Below are positions 51,818 through 62,148 of a DNA stretch of 64,000 bases, piece after piece (within the stretch, counting starts at the first letter, position 1; each line of letters opens with the position of its first letter). The notes beneath the pieces were generated by a model. It made no database searches, was not told the DNA's origin, and was given only the letters and a program-made list of their open reading frames with translations. Where the stretch lies: positions 5,828,001 to 5,892,000 of the forward strand of contig NW_025408668.1 in assembly GCF_020360975.1 (NCBI RefSeq). Direction: 5' to 3'. The stretch comes from Hirsutella rhossiliensis (lineage: Eukaryota; Ascomycota; Sordariomycetes; Hypocreales; Ophiocordycipitaceae). The translations under genes were made by a program, and so were the position numbers.

Positions 51818-52924
51818 GGCCGCGTCTGGCTTTCGCTCTCGCTCTTTGCTTGACATCGTACCCATCTGTTTCTCTAGGTACATCCCCCCCGGCCAAAGGA
51901 GCCAGATTTGGGTCGCGGTATCGCGATTGTGTGACCGAACTACAACAGTTCACATGCTCACACTCTGAAAACGGACACGTGGCATTCATACAGGAGGCAT
52001 CGTCATGGGCCGAGCATGGTCGCTCATCTTGTGGCACCGGGGAGAAGGCCGGTCGTTGTGTCCTGTTAAATTTTGTTCAAACAAAAAAGTACTCGTTTAG
52101 TTGGGCGAGCAGCCCTCCGCACTCACCCTTTTTTTGCGCCGAAGCGGCAACGTTTGGGGGGTGAGGGGTCGAATCATGAAGACATGAAAAAACTAGCAGA
52201 ACTTGGGAAGGGGGGCTATGGATGTCGAGACGCTTCTGGCTCGAGATGTTCTCGGTTGGGGGTGTAGGGGGATATTAAAACGTCGATCAAGACGAGCTGG
52301 GTGGAATGTATGTAGTTGGCTCGTGCATATACACCTGCGTTTCCTCTGACGGGGCGTGAGACAATTCTGTGAATACTGGTTTGTTCGTCCAGTGCCCTCT
52401 CTTCTCAGTGTATTGTCTTTTTTCATATTGCTGGTTAATCGTAGCATTCCGACCCATACACTCTCCCTGTATAAGTCTTCTTCTCCCAGGACGCGACAGA
52501 TCTCGTCGCCAAATGATCCGCGTTCGTTCTATATGGGGGCGCGGCAAACTTTGTCCGTCCGTCTGATCGCCTCGCACAACCCGCATCAAAGATTCCGCGA
52601 GATTGGCAAGAAGCTGTCGACCGAGGGTGATGGACGCAAGCGGGAAAGGCGCCGAACGATGGTAGTCCGTTGCTGTTTCTCGTAGTCGCGGTCGGGGCAG
52701 CGGCGGCGCAGAGGCGTGCTCGCTTGGAGTTGCAATGGGGTTCGGCGGCGGCGGGCGACAGCAGAGAGGCGAGCTCTGGTGGTGTTTTGACGGCTTTTGC
52801 TCTGGTATTGTACAGAGGCCATGTGCTCTTTATCTCCTTTACATTCTCCTGCATTGGACAGCATGTCTATCAGAGACGGCGGGTCAGGGGCGTGGTGGGC
52901 AACGGCGCCTCTCTGCGCACAAGC
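51818..52924. other. Convergent 3' region HSF1 / cyclophilin
   Basis: 1.1 kb between convergent stop codons. Frames of up to ~300 codons at 52670-53623 on the plus strand are the antisense of the cyclophilin gene and are not counted. No RNA gene or repeat was recognised. Confidence 0.45.
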
Positions 52925-53572
52925 TCAGCCAGCAAGGGGATTGGCGTGAACGGTGACGCGGTCGATGCGAAACGGCTCCTTGGGGCGGTTCTTCTTGTCC
53001 ACCTCGAGCGCCTCCATCCTGGCGAGGGTGGCCATGGAGCCGTCGCCAATGACCTTTCCAAAGACAGTGTTGAGCCCGTCGAGGTGCGGGGCCTTGTCAA
53101 AGGTGAGGAAGAACTGGGAGCCGTTTGTGCCGGGCCCCTTGTTGGCCATGGAGACGACGCCGCGCGAGGCGTGGCGCAGGGCGGGCCGGATCTCGTCGTC
53201 AAAGGCGCCGCCCCAGATGGAGCGCCCGCCTTTTGGGTTTTCCGGGGGCGAGGGGGTGGCGGGGGCGCCTGTCTGGGCCATGAACTTGGGGATGAGGCGG
53301 TGGAAGGGCGAGGCGTCGTAGTAGCCCGATGCGCAGAGGGCGAGGAAGTTCTGCAGACGAGGCGAGTCAGCCGGGCGCGGTGCGAGACGAGGGGCGCTGG
53401 TAAAAACAGGAGGCTCTGTCTCTCCCTCCTTTTCTTTCTCTCTTCCAGTTTCTCTCTCTGTTTTTTTTTCCCCTTTGTGCTTGCTATCTCTCACCTCGGC
53501 AGTCTTGGGGACGCTCTCGCAAAAGACCTCAATCTTGACGTCGCCGAGAGACGTGTGCAGCGTGACGGACAT
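52925..53572 (-). CDS. CYP10: Peptidyl-prolyl isomerase Cyp10/PPIL3 type, 167 aa
   Basis: Exon 1 53495-53572 and exon 2 52925-53350 join in frame over a 144-nt intron containing long pyrimidine tracts. MSVTLHTSLGDVKIEVFCE and the GVVSMANKGPGTNGSQFF block match the short cyclophilins called PPIL3 or Cyp10. The catalytic Arg of FHRLIPKF is present; His replaces the CypA Trp (APHLDGLN), as usual in this subfamily. Between them is the insert PENPKGG, also family-typical. These enzymes are found in spliceosomal fractions and isomerise prolines of nuclear proteins. Size is that of a bare cyclophilin domain. Confidence 0.9.
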   Translation of the reverse strand: MSVTLHTSLGDVKIEVFCESVPKTAEVRDSKHKGEKKTERETGREKEKEGETEPPVFTSAPRLAPRPADSPRLQNFLALCASGYYDASPFHRLIPKFMAQTGAPATPSPPENPKGGRSIWGGAFDDEIRPALRHASRGVVSMANKGPGTNGSQFFLTFDKAPHLDGLNTVFGKVIGDGSMATLARMEALEVDKKNRPKEPFRIDRVTVHANPLAG

Positions 53573-54987
53573 GGTCGGGGGGATCGGCGCGCGCGTACGC
53601 GCTCAGTCGCAGGCGTCGGATGACGACGAGTTGGATGCTTCCGAGATCAAAGGAAGGGCCTGGATTCGGCGGTGATGGTGCTGGGGATCTGCCGCGGTCG
53701 AGGATCTTCAGGGCACCACGGCTACGGAGTCAGAAGAAAAGTGTGCTTACATAACGACCTAGGACCATGGCGTGGTGGCCAAGACTGCATCGCAAGAAGA
53801 TTGTCACCCATGCATCTGCCGCGTTGGCCATGCAGACACTAGGACTCGGGCTGGACACCCATGCGCGGCGACTATCGAGCCGTGTGCAACGTTTGCCTCG
53901 GAAAAAGGCTTGATAATCACCGAGCCCACCCGGAGGGCAGAACCAACGCCAGGCCGAGTGAGCGACGACGGCTCCGTCTCTGCCTGCCTCTGCCGCCGCA
54001 GCTCGAGGCCGTACGGCTCTGGAAAGGACGAGGCCAGGGGAGCTAGTCGAGGCGGGATGAACCCAAATGCCCATGCACTGCGGGAGGGAGCCGCTAGAGC
54101 AAGACGCGCTGCAGTGAAACACGCTTTTTTCTGTGTTGGGTCCCTTGATTGCTCTCTGTCTCGTTGCTGCTGCTGTTATTATTGCTGCTGTTACTGCTGC
54201 CAGACGTCGTGGGGGAAACTACAGTAATCTCTCTTGAAGTGAATGCAGGAGACATGGACGGGGCAAAGATGGTGCGAGAAACGAGAGGCGAGAGCCCCGT
54301 ACTGCACTTGAATCTCGGCATCCCGGTGTCCCTTTTTAGCCACCTTGATTACTCCGTACTCCCAGTAGGGCGAGGCATCCATCCATCCATCCATCACTCC
54401 CTCCGTCTCCCTCTGGCTGGCCGCTCCCGCTCCCGCTCCCTCTCTGCCTTGTCTCTGTCACTCCCTGGCCAGGCCATTTCCCGCGACCACAGCCACGGGC
54501 TGACGCGCCCCCATACTTAACCTTTTCTCGTCCACCCCACACTCTCTCGCTCCCCCTCGCATTCCCCTGCCCGTCTCTCTGTCTCTCTGTTTTTCCCTTC
54601 TTCCCCGTCCCAATCGCCTCCCGGGACATGGGACGGGCACCAACACAATCCCATTCCTCCCGCGTCATCGGCCTCGACCGACAGCGACTCACCTCGCCCG
54701 TTACACGGCCCTGCTACCCCTCCCCGACAACACTAACACCTAAGCTACTCAAGGGGCGGCAACGCATTCCGCTCGAGCTACGCCGCCGCCGCCAACACCG
54801 CCAACACCCGCAGCCGTCCTCTTGCCCCGTCACCATACATGACAGCGTACGCCGCCGCTGACGACGCCCGTCCCGTCGAAGCAGCCCTCTTCATCACCAT
54901 CGCCGCCGTCGTCGTCGTCGTCAAGGCCGCCGTCGCCGTCGCCGTCGTCACCAGCACCCCCGTGCTGGCGGCCTCTTCAGCGGCGTC
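53573..54987. other. Divergent intergenic region with microsatellites
   Basis: 1.4 kb between the cyclophilin (-) and arrestin-like (+) starts. It contains a TGY-type triplet run at about 54165-54205, TACAGTA at 54220, TACTCCGTA near 54347, a CATC tetranucleotide run at 54379-54396 and a strongly CT-rich leader from 54400 on. No gene was identified. Confidence 0.45.
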
Positions 54988-56327
54988 ATGGCCACTGCGC
55001 CAGCCAGCGTGAGGGTCTCGGGGCCTCCAAACAGCAGCTTCCTCGTCGGCTATCCGGGCATCTCGGCCACTCTGGTACGTTGGTCCTGTTCCTTCCAATT
55101 GTCCCGCCTTGCGCCTGTGCTGACCCACTCCGCCATGGCAGCCGCGCATCGAGGGCAAGGTCGAGATCCGCCCCGGCCAGGGCTTTTCCATGCCCGTGCC
55201 CATCTCCCTGGTGCGCATATGCCTGCAACGCCGCGAGACGATACACCCCGACGCCGAGAGCCTCACCAAGAGGCACCTCGGCACCCCGCGGCGGGAGACG
55301 ACGGACGTGGTCGGCAAGGAGGTCCTGCTCTTCCGCTGCTCCACCGGCAAGGAGGCCGAGAGCGTCATAGCCATGGACCTGCCCTTTGTCCTCTTCATCC
55401 CCTTTGGCAGGGGCGGCGAGGAGACGAACCGACGAATCCCCCCCGCCTCGCTCCAGCTCCCCAGCAGGACGGCCGAGACGTACTACGAGCTCGTCGTGAC
55501 GGTGCAGCAGGGCCACAGCAACCAGTACAAGTACAGCTTCCCCATGCCGCTGCAGCGCTACGACACCCTCTCGACCTTTGGCATGTACAACAAACCCGAG
55601 ACAAGGCTCGTCACGGCCGACAACGTCGTCCACCTCGGCATCAACCTGCCGCGCTGGAGCTTTGGCCCCAACGACCCCATCACCGTCTACCTGAAGCTGT
55701 CGCCCAACTTGGACTGGATGAGCAAGGCCAAGCGCGTCACCATTGAGAAGATTACCCTCACCATTGAGGAGGAAATCACCTTTAATCCCGAGGGAGACGA
55801 GCCGACCAAAAAGGTCAACAAGCTGTCCAAGCAGATTCAGCACGTCAAGATGAAGATGCCCGAGGCCGGCTATGCAACCAACATAGGCCTGGTTTTTCCC
55901 TCCAAGGACCTGCGGGACCCGGACGGCATCATCAAGCGAGGCAAGCCCGCCTTTCCCTTCTACGAGGTGGCCTCGTTTACTACCTCGTCGAGCCTTTACA
56001 AGATTGAATTCTACGTCAGCATCAAGGTACGTCGACCATGCCCCTTTCTGGAGCCCCAGCTCTAGCTGACGGTTCCTGCTTAAGGTGCAACTGAGCGGCA
56101 CTCGCGATGTCAGTCTACGGCAGCCCGTTGTCATCTGTCCCTTGGACCAGCAGGGGTGCAAGGAGGAGATGGACGCCATTGAGCAAGCTGCCAAGGACGC
56201 GGCTCTGGTCGACCCCAACAACCCCATGCTTCCAGCTCGCTCCATTGTTCTAGCCAGCGACCGCGACTCATTACGGGCTCTCGGCCTGTGTACCGTGGGC
56301 GGTCAGAAGAAGCCATTTATTGACTGA
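54988..56327 (+). CDS. Arrestin-domain protein, 404 aa
   Basis: Exons 54988-55074, 55142-56026 and 56085-56327 are each a whole number of codons and join without a phase change (405 codons with stop). The product has the all-beta arrestin layout: an N-terminal half beginning VRVSGPPNSSFLVGYPGI and PRIEGKVEIRP, and a C-terminal half with LGINLPRWSFGPNDPITVYLK, the usual opening of the arrestin C domain. No PPxY motif was seen. It is much shorter than PalF or yeast ARTs. A role as adaptor in trafficking or signalling is an inference from fold only. Confidence 0.75.
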
Positions 56328-56945
56328 GCGCCATTGAACTGCCTCGCCGAAGAACGGAACTTGAAAAGGAGGCGAAAGACGGAGCAACGGCATGAGCTTG
56401 GAGGCATGGCGAGCTAATGTGGATGGCGCTTTATACCCTTGACAGAGGCGTTTCTTTTTCTTTTTTCCTCGAATTTATCGTGAGTTTTGGGTCGGCGAAA
56501 GGGCCCCGTGTATTTGTGCGGGGGCTTTCTCGACGGCGTTTGGAAACCGGCGACTGCGACTGGGGCTCATGACAGGTTTTGCTTGGCCCGGCGGATTGGG
56601 GTTCGGCGCGGACGAACATGGATGAAATATACCGAGCCGGGATGGCTCTCAGCAAAGAGCTCAGGCGGTGGAGACACGGTGTTTTCATGGGGCTCAGGGG
56701 CAGGATCAATAATCGAGGCAATGCGTACGACTAATGAGCAACAAGTTGGGCCTGATGAATGCGATTCTCAAATTATCATTGTTCGTCCTCGTGGTTTAGA
56801 AGACCTGATCGTGACACCTGAAACTGGACTGATGACCCCGATTGTACTGGCCCGTCAACACTTCCCCATCATCCATCATCATCAATGGCTTGAATTGATT
56901 TGATTGATACCTTGAACAAAAGGAGAGGTTCAAAAAAGGAAAGAG
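56328..56945. other. Intergenic, no gene seen
   Basis: About 620 bp with the 3' UTR of the arrestin gene and the downstream flank of the tRNA gene. The A run at about 56928-56934 is, on the minus strand, a T run just after the tRNA and should be its pol III terminator. Confidence 0.5.
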
Positions 56946-57062
56946 TGAGCGCTGCAGGGTTCGAACCTGCGCGGGCGGACCCATTGCGGATGCGGATATC
57001 GATCTCGACGGCGTCGAGTCGCTGTCCTAAACACAACGCCTTAACCACTCGGCCAAACGCTC
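56946..57062 (-). tRNA. tRNA-Leu(UAG) with a ~36-nt intron
   Basis: On the minus strand, GAGCGTT pairs with AGCGCTC as the acceptor stem, with A as discriminator. A box TGGCCGAGTGG and B box GGTTCGAACCC are canonical. The anticodon stem pairs TTGTG with CGCAA only if ~36 nt (about 56990-57025) are removed directly after position 37, giving loop TTTAGGC and anticodon UAG (Leu). A long variable arm (GGG/CCC stem) confirms a class II tRNA. The intron itself folds with CTCGAC/GTCGAG. Mature length is ~81 nt. A T run follows within ~15 nt. Confidence 0.92.
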
Positions 57063-57862
57063 GAAAGTGTCGACAGTTGTAGTCGTACTGAACATTATGA
57101 ACCCTGAAGAGATGTGGGCGAGTTTCCAGCTTCTCGTACGAGCAACATGAGACGGCAAGCTGGGGGGGTACAAGTCTTGCTTGGGTGGACCACGAGAGCG
57201 AGCTAGGCTTAATTATATTTAGCCTCGCTGTTGAACACCAATGAGGCGGATGCCGGAATCGGTGTTGAGAGAAGAGTCTTGCCCTGAAACACATACATGC
57301 TTCAGTTACTGCCTTTTTGCAGACGACGAGTACACCCGGCACGAATACCGCGGACTCTTCCGCCATGCCCGACGATGAAGCTCAGCAAGAAGCCGACAGA
57401 TGTGCCATTGTAGGTATAGGGTAGGTCAGATGGGGCGTGGGGCGGGCTACGAAATCTTCAGCTTGGGCTCACGCCAGGACCAACTAACCTCGACGAGCCG
57501 TTGACAAACACAAACAACATATTTGACAGCCCCGTAAGCTTCGTGCTGTGCAGCCGGTGGTCATTCCAACTCGGATTTGCGCAGTGGTTGCCGCCTCAGT
57601 TTCGTTTCTGTCTCGACCCCACAGTCGTGGGAGCGCTCAGAACTCGTCATCGCAGCTCATTCCGTAGAGCAAAGACGACGCGATCCAAAGAGAGAAAGGA
57701 GGACAATGCAGCGGCGAGACTCACGGTGCCTATAACACGCCGAGACGCGATATTCGGACGCCCAGCATTGCCACCGGACTCGGCCGCTGCGATAGCGACA
57801 CCAGGACGCCATCCATCTGTTCGCCTCACTTCCGCCCTCAAAACCTCACCTCCATCATCACA
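57063..57862. other. Intergenic region tRNA to SEN54
   Basis: 800 bp upstream of SEN54. A very short ATG frame at 57365 (MPDDEAQQEADRC...) ends after ~20 codons near a GTAGGT, so a missed small spliced gene or 5' exon is conceivable but unproven. Confidence 0.35.
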
Positions 57863-59245
57863 ATGGCGTTCGATGACGATGAAACCCCCCTCGTTAGCGG
57901 GCCGGCCCCTGCCCCAGCTGGGAAAGACGACGACGGCGCCGTCATGGAGGATGCGCTGGAGGACGGCATGCCCGACTACAAGCTCTTCGCGTCCATGTTC
58001 GAGAAAAAGGGCGTCTCGGGCAAGTCGATCCGCAAGGGCGAAAAGGACTTCGAGTCGCACGGGACCCGGGCGCAGGACAACGCCCTCGAGTCAAGCCGCA
58101 AGGCCATGGAGGAGGTTCTGGGCTACACCAGGACGCACCGGGCGGACGCCTGGTCCAGGGGCTGGTTCTTCCCGGACTGGTGGGCGCAGCAGTCGGCAGA
58201 CGACAGCCGCGACGCGTGGCTGAGGCACCGCGTCGTCGTCGTGGAGCACGAAAAGGGGAGCTGGATGAAGGATATTGGGCGCACCGTGCCCGGCACCAAG
58301 CAGGACCAGCCCGGCGTCGGCAGACTGTGGCTGCTCCCGGAGGAGGCGCTCTACCTGGTCGAGAGAGGGACCCTCGACTTCTGGTGGCCCGACGTGCAGC
58401 TACAAGAGTTGTTTCCGAGCGGCGGAGCGGCGGCCCGCACAGGGTTCGGCCCAGATGACTACGACGTCGGCTTGCCCCTCAGTCTCGAGGCGGCCTACGC
58501 GCTGCTCGTCGGCCTCGACGGGGAGCAGGGAAAGACGTCCTTGCCAAAGTACCAGGTCTTTGCCCATCTCAAGCGAGCAGGCTTCCACGTCATGCGAGCG
58601 CCGCCCGAATCACGGCCAGCGCAGGAGTCGCCCCCGTCCCCGGCTACCCTCTGGCAGTGGCTCTTCTCTCTTGTCAGCTGGGAGAGGAGGCCGAAGCAGA
58701 ACCCCCTCGGCCCGCTGGTCTCGTCGGGCATCTACCGAGCCTACGGGCCCATCTACCAACAACTGGCTATGCTTCCCCGTCACCGGCCGATGGCCGTCCC
58801 GCCAGCCGCCAGCGACGCGCCCCAGGAGCCATTCCGCGTCAACTTTCACGTGTGGAAGCCCGGCGGCGCGCCCTTTTCCAAGAAGAACCCGCCGCCCCCG
58901 CACTTTCGCATCGCCGTCGCAGACACGAGCAACTCGGAAGTGCCGACGCTGGAGCAGATGGAGGCGCTGCTCGAGTCGACGCCGCTGGATCCGCCGGGCG
59001 AGGGACTGCAGGGACCGGGGAGGCTCTACCAGCGGATCAAGCACGGACACCGGAACGTGCTCGTGGCCGTGGTGGACCGGGGGCTCGTCAACTTTATGAG
59101 GTTTGGAGAGGCCGTCTTTGGGGATGAGAAGCTGTACGAGCGGTTCGACAAGCGAGGTGGAGGCGGCAGAGGGGGTAAGAAGAGCGGACGCGGCAGAGGG
59201 CGAGGAAGGGGGCGTGGCAGAGGGGGCGGCTCTAGAGGTGGCTGA
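57863..59245 (+). CDS. SEN54: tRNA-splicing endonuclease subunit SEN54, 460 aa
   Basis: A single frame. Residues ~50-180 form the TSEN54 N-terminal domain: PDYKLFASMFEKKG, a helix with LGYTRTHR, WFFPDWW, then EKGSWMKDIGRT and LWLLPEEALYLVERG, all hallmarks of the family. A helical AYALLVG-LPKYQVFAHLKRAGF block follows, then a variable linker and the C-terminal FRVNFHVWKP region. Sen54 is a structural subunit of the SEN complex that cuts introns from pre-tRNA. Oddly, the last ~30 residues are almost only Gly, Arg and Lys, an RGG-type tail. The intron-bearing tRNA-Leu lies 0.8 kb upstream on the other strand. Confidence 0.92.
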   Translation: MAFDDDETPLVSGPAPAPAGKDDDGAVMEDALEDGMPDYKLFASMFEKKGVSGKSIRKGEKDFESHGTRAQDNALESSRKAMEEVLGYTRTHRADAWSRGWFFPDWWAQQSADDSRDAWLRHRVVVVEHEKGSWMKDIGRTVPGTKQDQPGVGRLWLLPEEALYLVERGTLDFWWPDVQLQELFPSGGAAARTGFGPDDYDVGLPLSLEAAYALLVGLDGEQGKTSLPKYQVFAHLKRAGFHVMRAPPESRPAQESPPSPATLWQWLFSLVSWERRPKQNPLGPLVSSGIYRAYGPIYQQLAMLPRHRPMAVPPAASDAPQEPFRVNFHVWKPGGAPFSKKNPPPPHFRIAVADTSNSEVPTLEQMEALLESTPLDPPGEGLQGPGRLYQRIKHGHRNVLVAVVDRGLVNFMRFGEAVFGDEKLYERFDKRGGGGRGGKKSGRGRGRGRGRGRGGGSRGG

Positions 59246-61623
59246 AGCCTTGGACTTGGGATTTTTGTTGAGCGAGACTGGGCAGTGGAGATGAAGAGGT
59301 GAAGCCTCGGCGCAGTTTGCTTGTGGCGCCTCAAAGCAACAAACAAAAGGCTGAGAGAGGTGTGCAGTGGATGGGATAGCACGAGTGTTTCTTTTCCCGG
59401 GACGGCGTTTGGCCTCTTGCGGAACTCGATTGACGTGTTCTCGAGAAACAAGATAACGGCTGCTGCAGTATCGGGCTCAAGTCTCAAGCCATCGCGATAG
59501 TCGGGAATGTATGACGGGCTCGACTGTCATATATTGAAATACGAAGTCGGCGTTGGGTCGAGAAGCAGCAACCAGGGTCGACTACGGCCGGCCGAACAGG
59601 ATTGAAGGCAAGTATTGGAGTCCCCAGCGCCGAGACATTTCGGACGAATCCGAGATGCGCTTATCTGTGTTTGGGCTCGGCTGTTTTGTTCGATTGGGGT
59701 CATGGCCGTGTTGGATGTGCAGGCTGAGTTTGCGCTGATTCGCCACCGAAGCACGCCTTCACCAGGACTAATGCACGCACGAGTGGCAACGATGGATTCA
59801 CCAGCCCCTCGTCGAGTCGGTGATCGACAGCGCAACCGGTGTGGCAGCCAAACACGGGCCTTGTTTGTGCCTAGACGTGAGACTCCAGTGCTGGATGGTG
59901 CTACTCGGCAATGTAACACGACAGCGACCCGGTGATTTGTCTCAAGACGCCCGAGGATATCGTTTGTTGCCAAATTTTCATTCTAGCCTTTTCGCTCTTC
60001 TTCCCTCCTATCTACCCGTTCCCCTCTCTCGTCTCTTTCCCCTACCAATTGCCGCTCGTTGGCCAAAGTACGGAGGGGCCGGGCTCAAGTGACGAGTTGT
60101 CCGCGGATAGTCAGCCGAGGGCGCCGTGCCTTGTGCAATCTGACGTGTAGCACCGAGGAGATGAGATGAGAGCGGGCGTCGACGGCCACGGGAAAAAAGG
60201 GGGCTCATCGCGATCTCTCTTGGTTTCCCACCTAGGTCAAAGTATCGGCCGGAACAGCACGGGCACATTGAGCTGAATTCCTTGGCTTGGACCGCTAGGA
60301 AAACAGTTTCTGACCAACTCCACAGTCCTACAAACTAGAAACGAGGCTCGTAACTTTCTTTATATCAGTTTTTTTTTAAGTTGTGAATGGCGTCGGCACA
60401 GGACAGTTCCTCGTCATCATTCATCGACAACGGGTCGCGATGATGACGCGCGTGCGGCATCAATGAGTCGAACGGGTGGGAAGAGGATTTTTTTTAAAAA
60501 AAATCCAGCCTCACTCTCAACAAAAAAAAACACGACAGGCTCAAGGTGTGTGTTCCAACACCAGGCCGTTTCCCGTCGCGGATTGGTTTTGTCGCGGGTA
60601 TCGTGTTGGTGCGCGCATGTCTCTGCCTAGGCAGCACGACTGAGGAGCATGTGCCTCACACGCAGTGTTTTGCTGTAGTGCTATTATTGAATGCGGTTGG
60701 TTGTCGTAAAAGCCTTACAAGGCGTTAGACCTAGAGAGGAGGGAAGCCATGCCGCAATGCAAATTGTCGTGCTGAATCTGGCGCCGGGGGGTTTCATGCC
60801 AATAAACCGCCGGTGGAAGAAGGGGGGAGGGGCGATGAATTATGGATTGGGTAATGCTTTATTACGCGGGGCGCGTGTTTCGCCTGACCTGGATGGGCAA
60901 CTATTAACTCTACGGGTGGCAGGACTTGACTCCAAAGCGAAGCGCTGGGCGGGAAATGAAGGAACAGCTGGCCATGATGCAACATGGCACCAGAGTGAGT
61001 TTCGCCAATGCCCCCCCCCCCCCTTTCCCGTCCGCCTTCCGCCAAGCCTGGCTGCCGTCATTCATGGATGGATCGATAGTCTTTTCATGCCGTGCGTCTC
61101 TTGTTCAGCTCATTTCCCGCGCTCGCTTGCTGGGTGATTGGTTATGCCTCGTAAACGACGAGACAAGTATCAGTTTATGTATTTACCGTACATGTGTAAA
61201 GAGCAACTGCCTCAAGGTAGGGAGAGGGAGGTATTAGTTGTGCCGTCAGCTATAGAAAGAGGTACTGTATATGGCATGAGTGCTATACGGGGAGTGGGGC
61301 TCGTTAATACCGGTAAGTCGATAATGGCTGAGAGCCTACTAACTAGACTCGAGAGGGCAAGCAGCAAAGACGCACATGTATGCCCGCCGTAGCCGAGGTA
61401 TCCTGCCTGTATGTACTCGTATTGATGAGATCGAGACTCATGCAAGCGGCCACTCAGGCGACACCGTCTGTCCAGCGGCCGCCACTTTATCAAGAAACAT
61501 GCGCCGGGCCTTCTGTCGCATCGGCCCAATGTCACGTCTCTGGATCGAATGCTAGCTTATCGGCTCGAGTCGAAGCCGCCGATGAAGGATTCAGGACAGG
61601 GCGGTGCAGGCGCTATTGGTATA

Positions 61624-61900
61624 TACAGTAGTATATACAGTATGCATGCATTATGGATTCACATGCCAAATGCAGCCCGGGAGGGAGGGCACCGGACCGC
61701 TGATCAGCATCATGTCATACGTACTGTATTACAGTACAGTGCCATTGCCGTCATGGGCGACAGGGATGGGTTGGTTTCCGTCTCGTCAGCTTGGTTGGAG
61801 GCGAGGGCGGTAATTACTGTAAGAACAGACAATCTGCAGTCAGTTAATTACAGTGCTCGCTGCCTCGGTACAGTACAGGCGGCAAAAGTACGTTACAGTA
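61624..61900. repeat. Cluster of seven TACTGTA/TACAGTA heptamers
   Basis: Copies start at 61624, 61636, 61722, 61730, 61815, 61869 and 61894. The two forms are reverse complements, so this is one motif on both strands; chance would give far fewer than one copy in this length. Several are followed or preceded by TAATTA. Confidence 0.75.
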
Positions 61901-62103
61901 AGTACTAGAACCCTGTCGCGGCTGAAAAGCTTCGAGGCATTAATTGCGGCACATGTGTGTGTATCCGTATATGTGTCTGTATACCTTGTTCCCTCTCTTC
62001 TGCCAAAAAGGAGGTTGAGGGTTTGGCAGTGTTCAAGATGAGAGCAGCAAATGTTTTGACTCATGGGCCTATCCATCCTGCTTGCTCCGCGGACAGTCAC
62101 TCG

Positions 62104-62104
62104 T

Positions 62105-62147
<43 letters not shown>

Positions 62148-62148
62148 G
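62104..62148. repeat. (AC)n(AT)n compound microsatellite
   Basis: About 12 AC units pass directly into about 9 AT units. Simple sequence with no coding role seen. Confidence 0.95.

Noticed and set aside
52670..53623. A 317-codon plus-strand frame over the Cyp10 gene
   Set aside because: It is the antisense of a clear cyclophilin and has no domain of its own.
54986..56245. A 419-codon minus-strand frame opposite the arrestin gene
   Set aside because: Antisense shadow; the sense strand shows conserved arrestin motifs and three phase-consistent exons.
62104..62148. Telomeric or subtelomeric repeat
   Set aside because: The run is plain AC/AT dinucleotides; no TTAGGG array was seen in the window.
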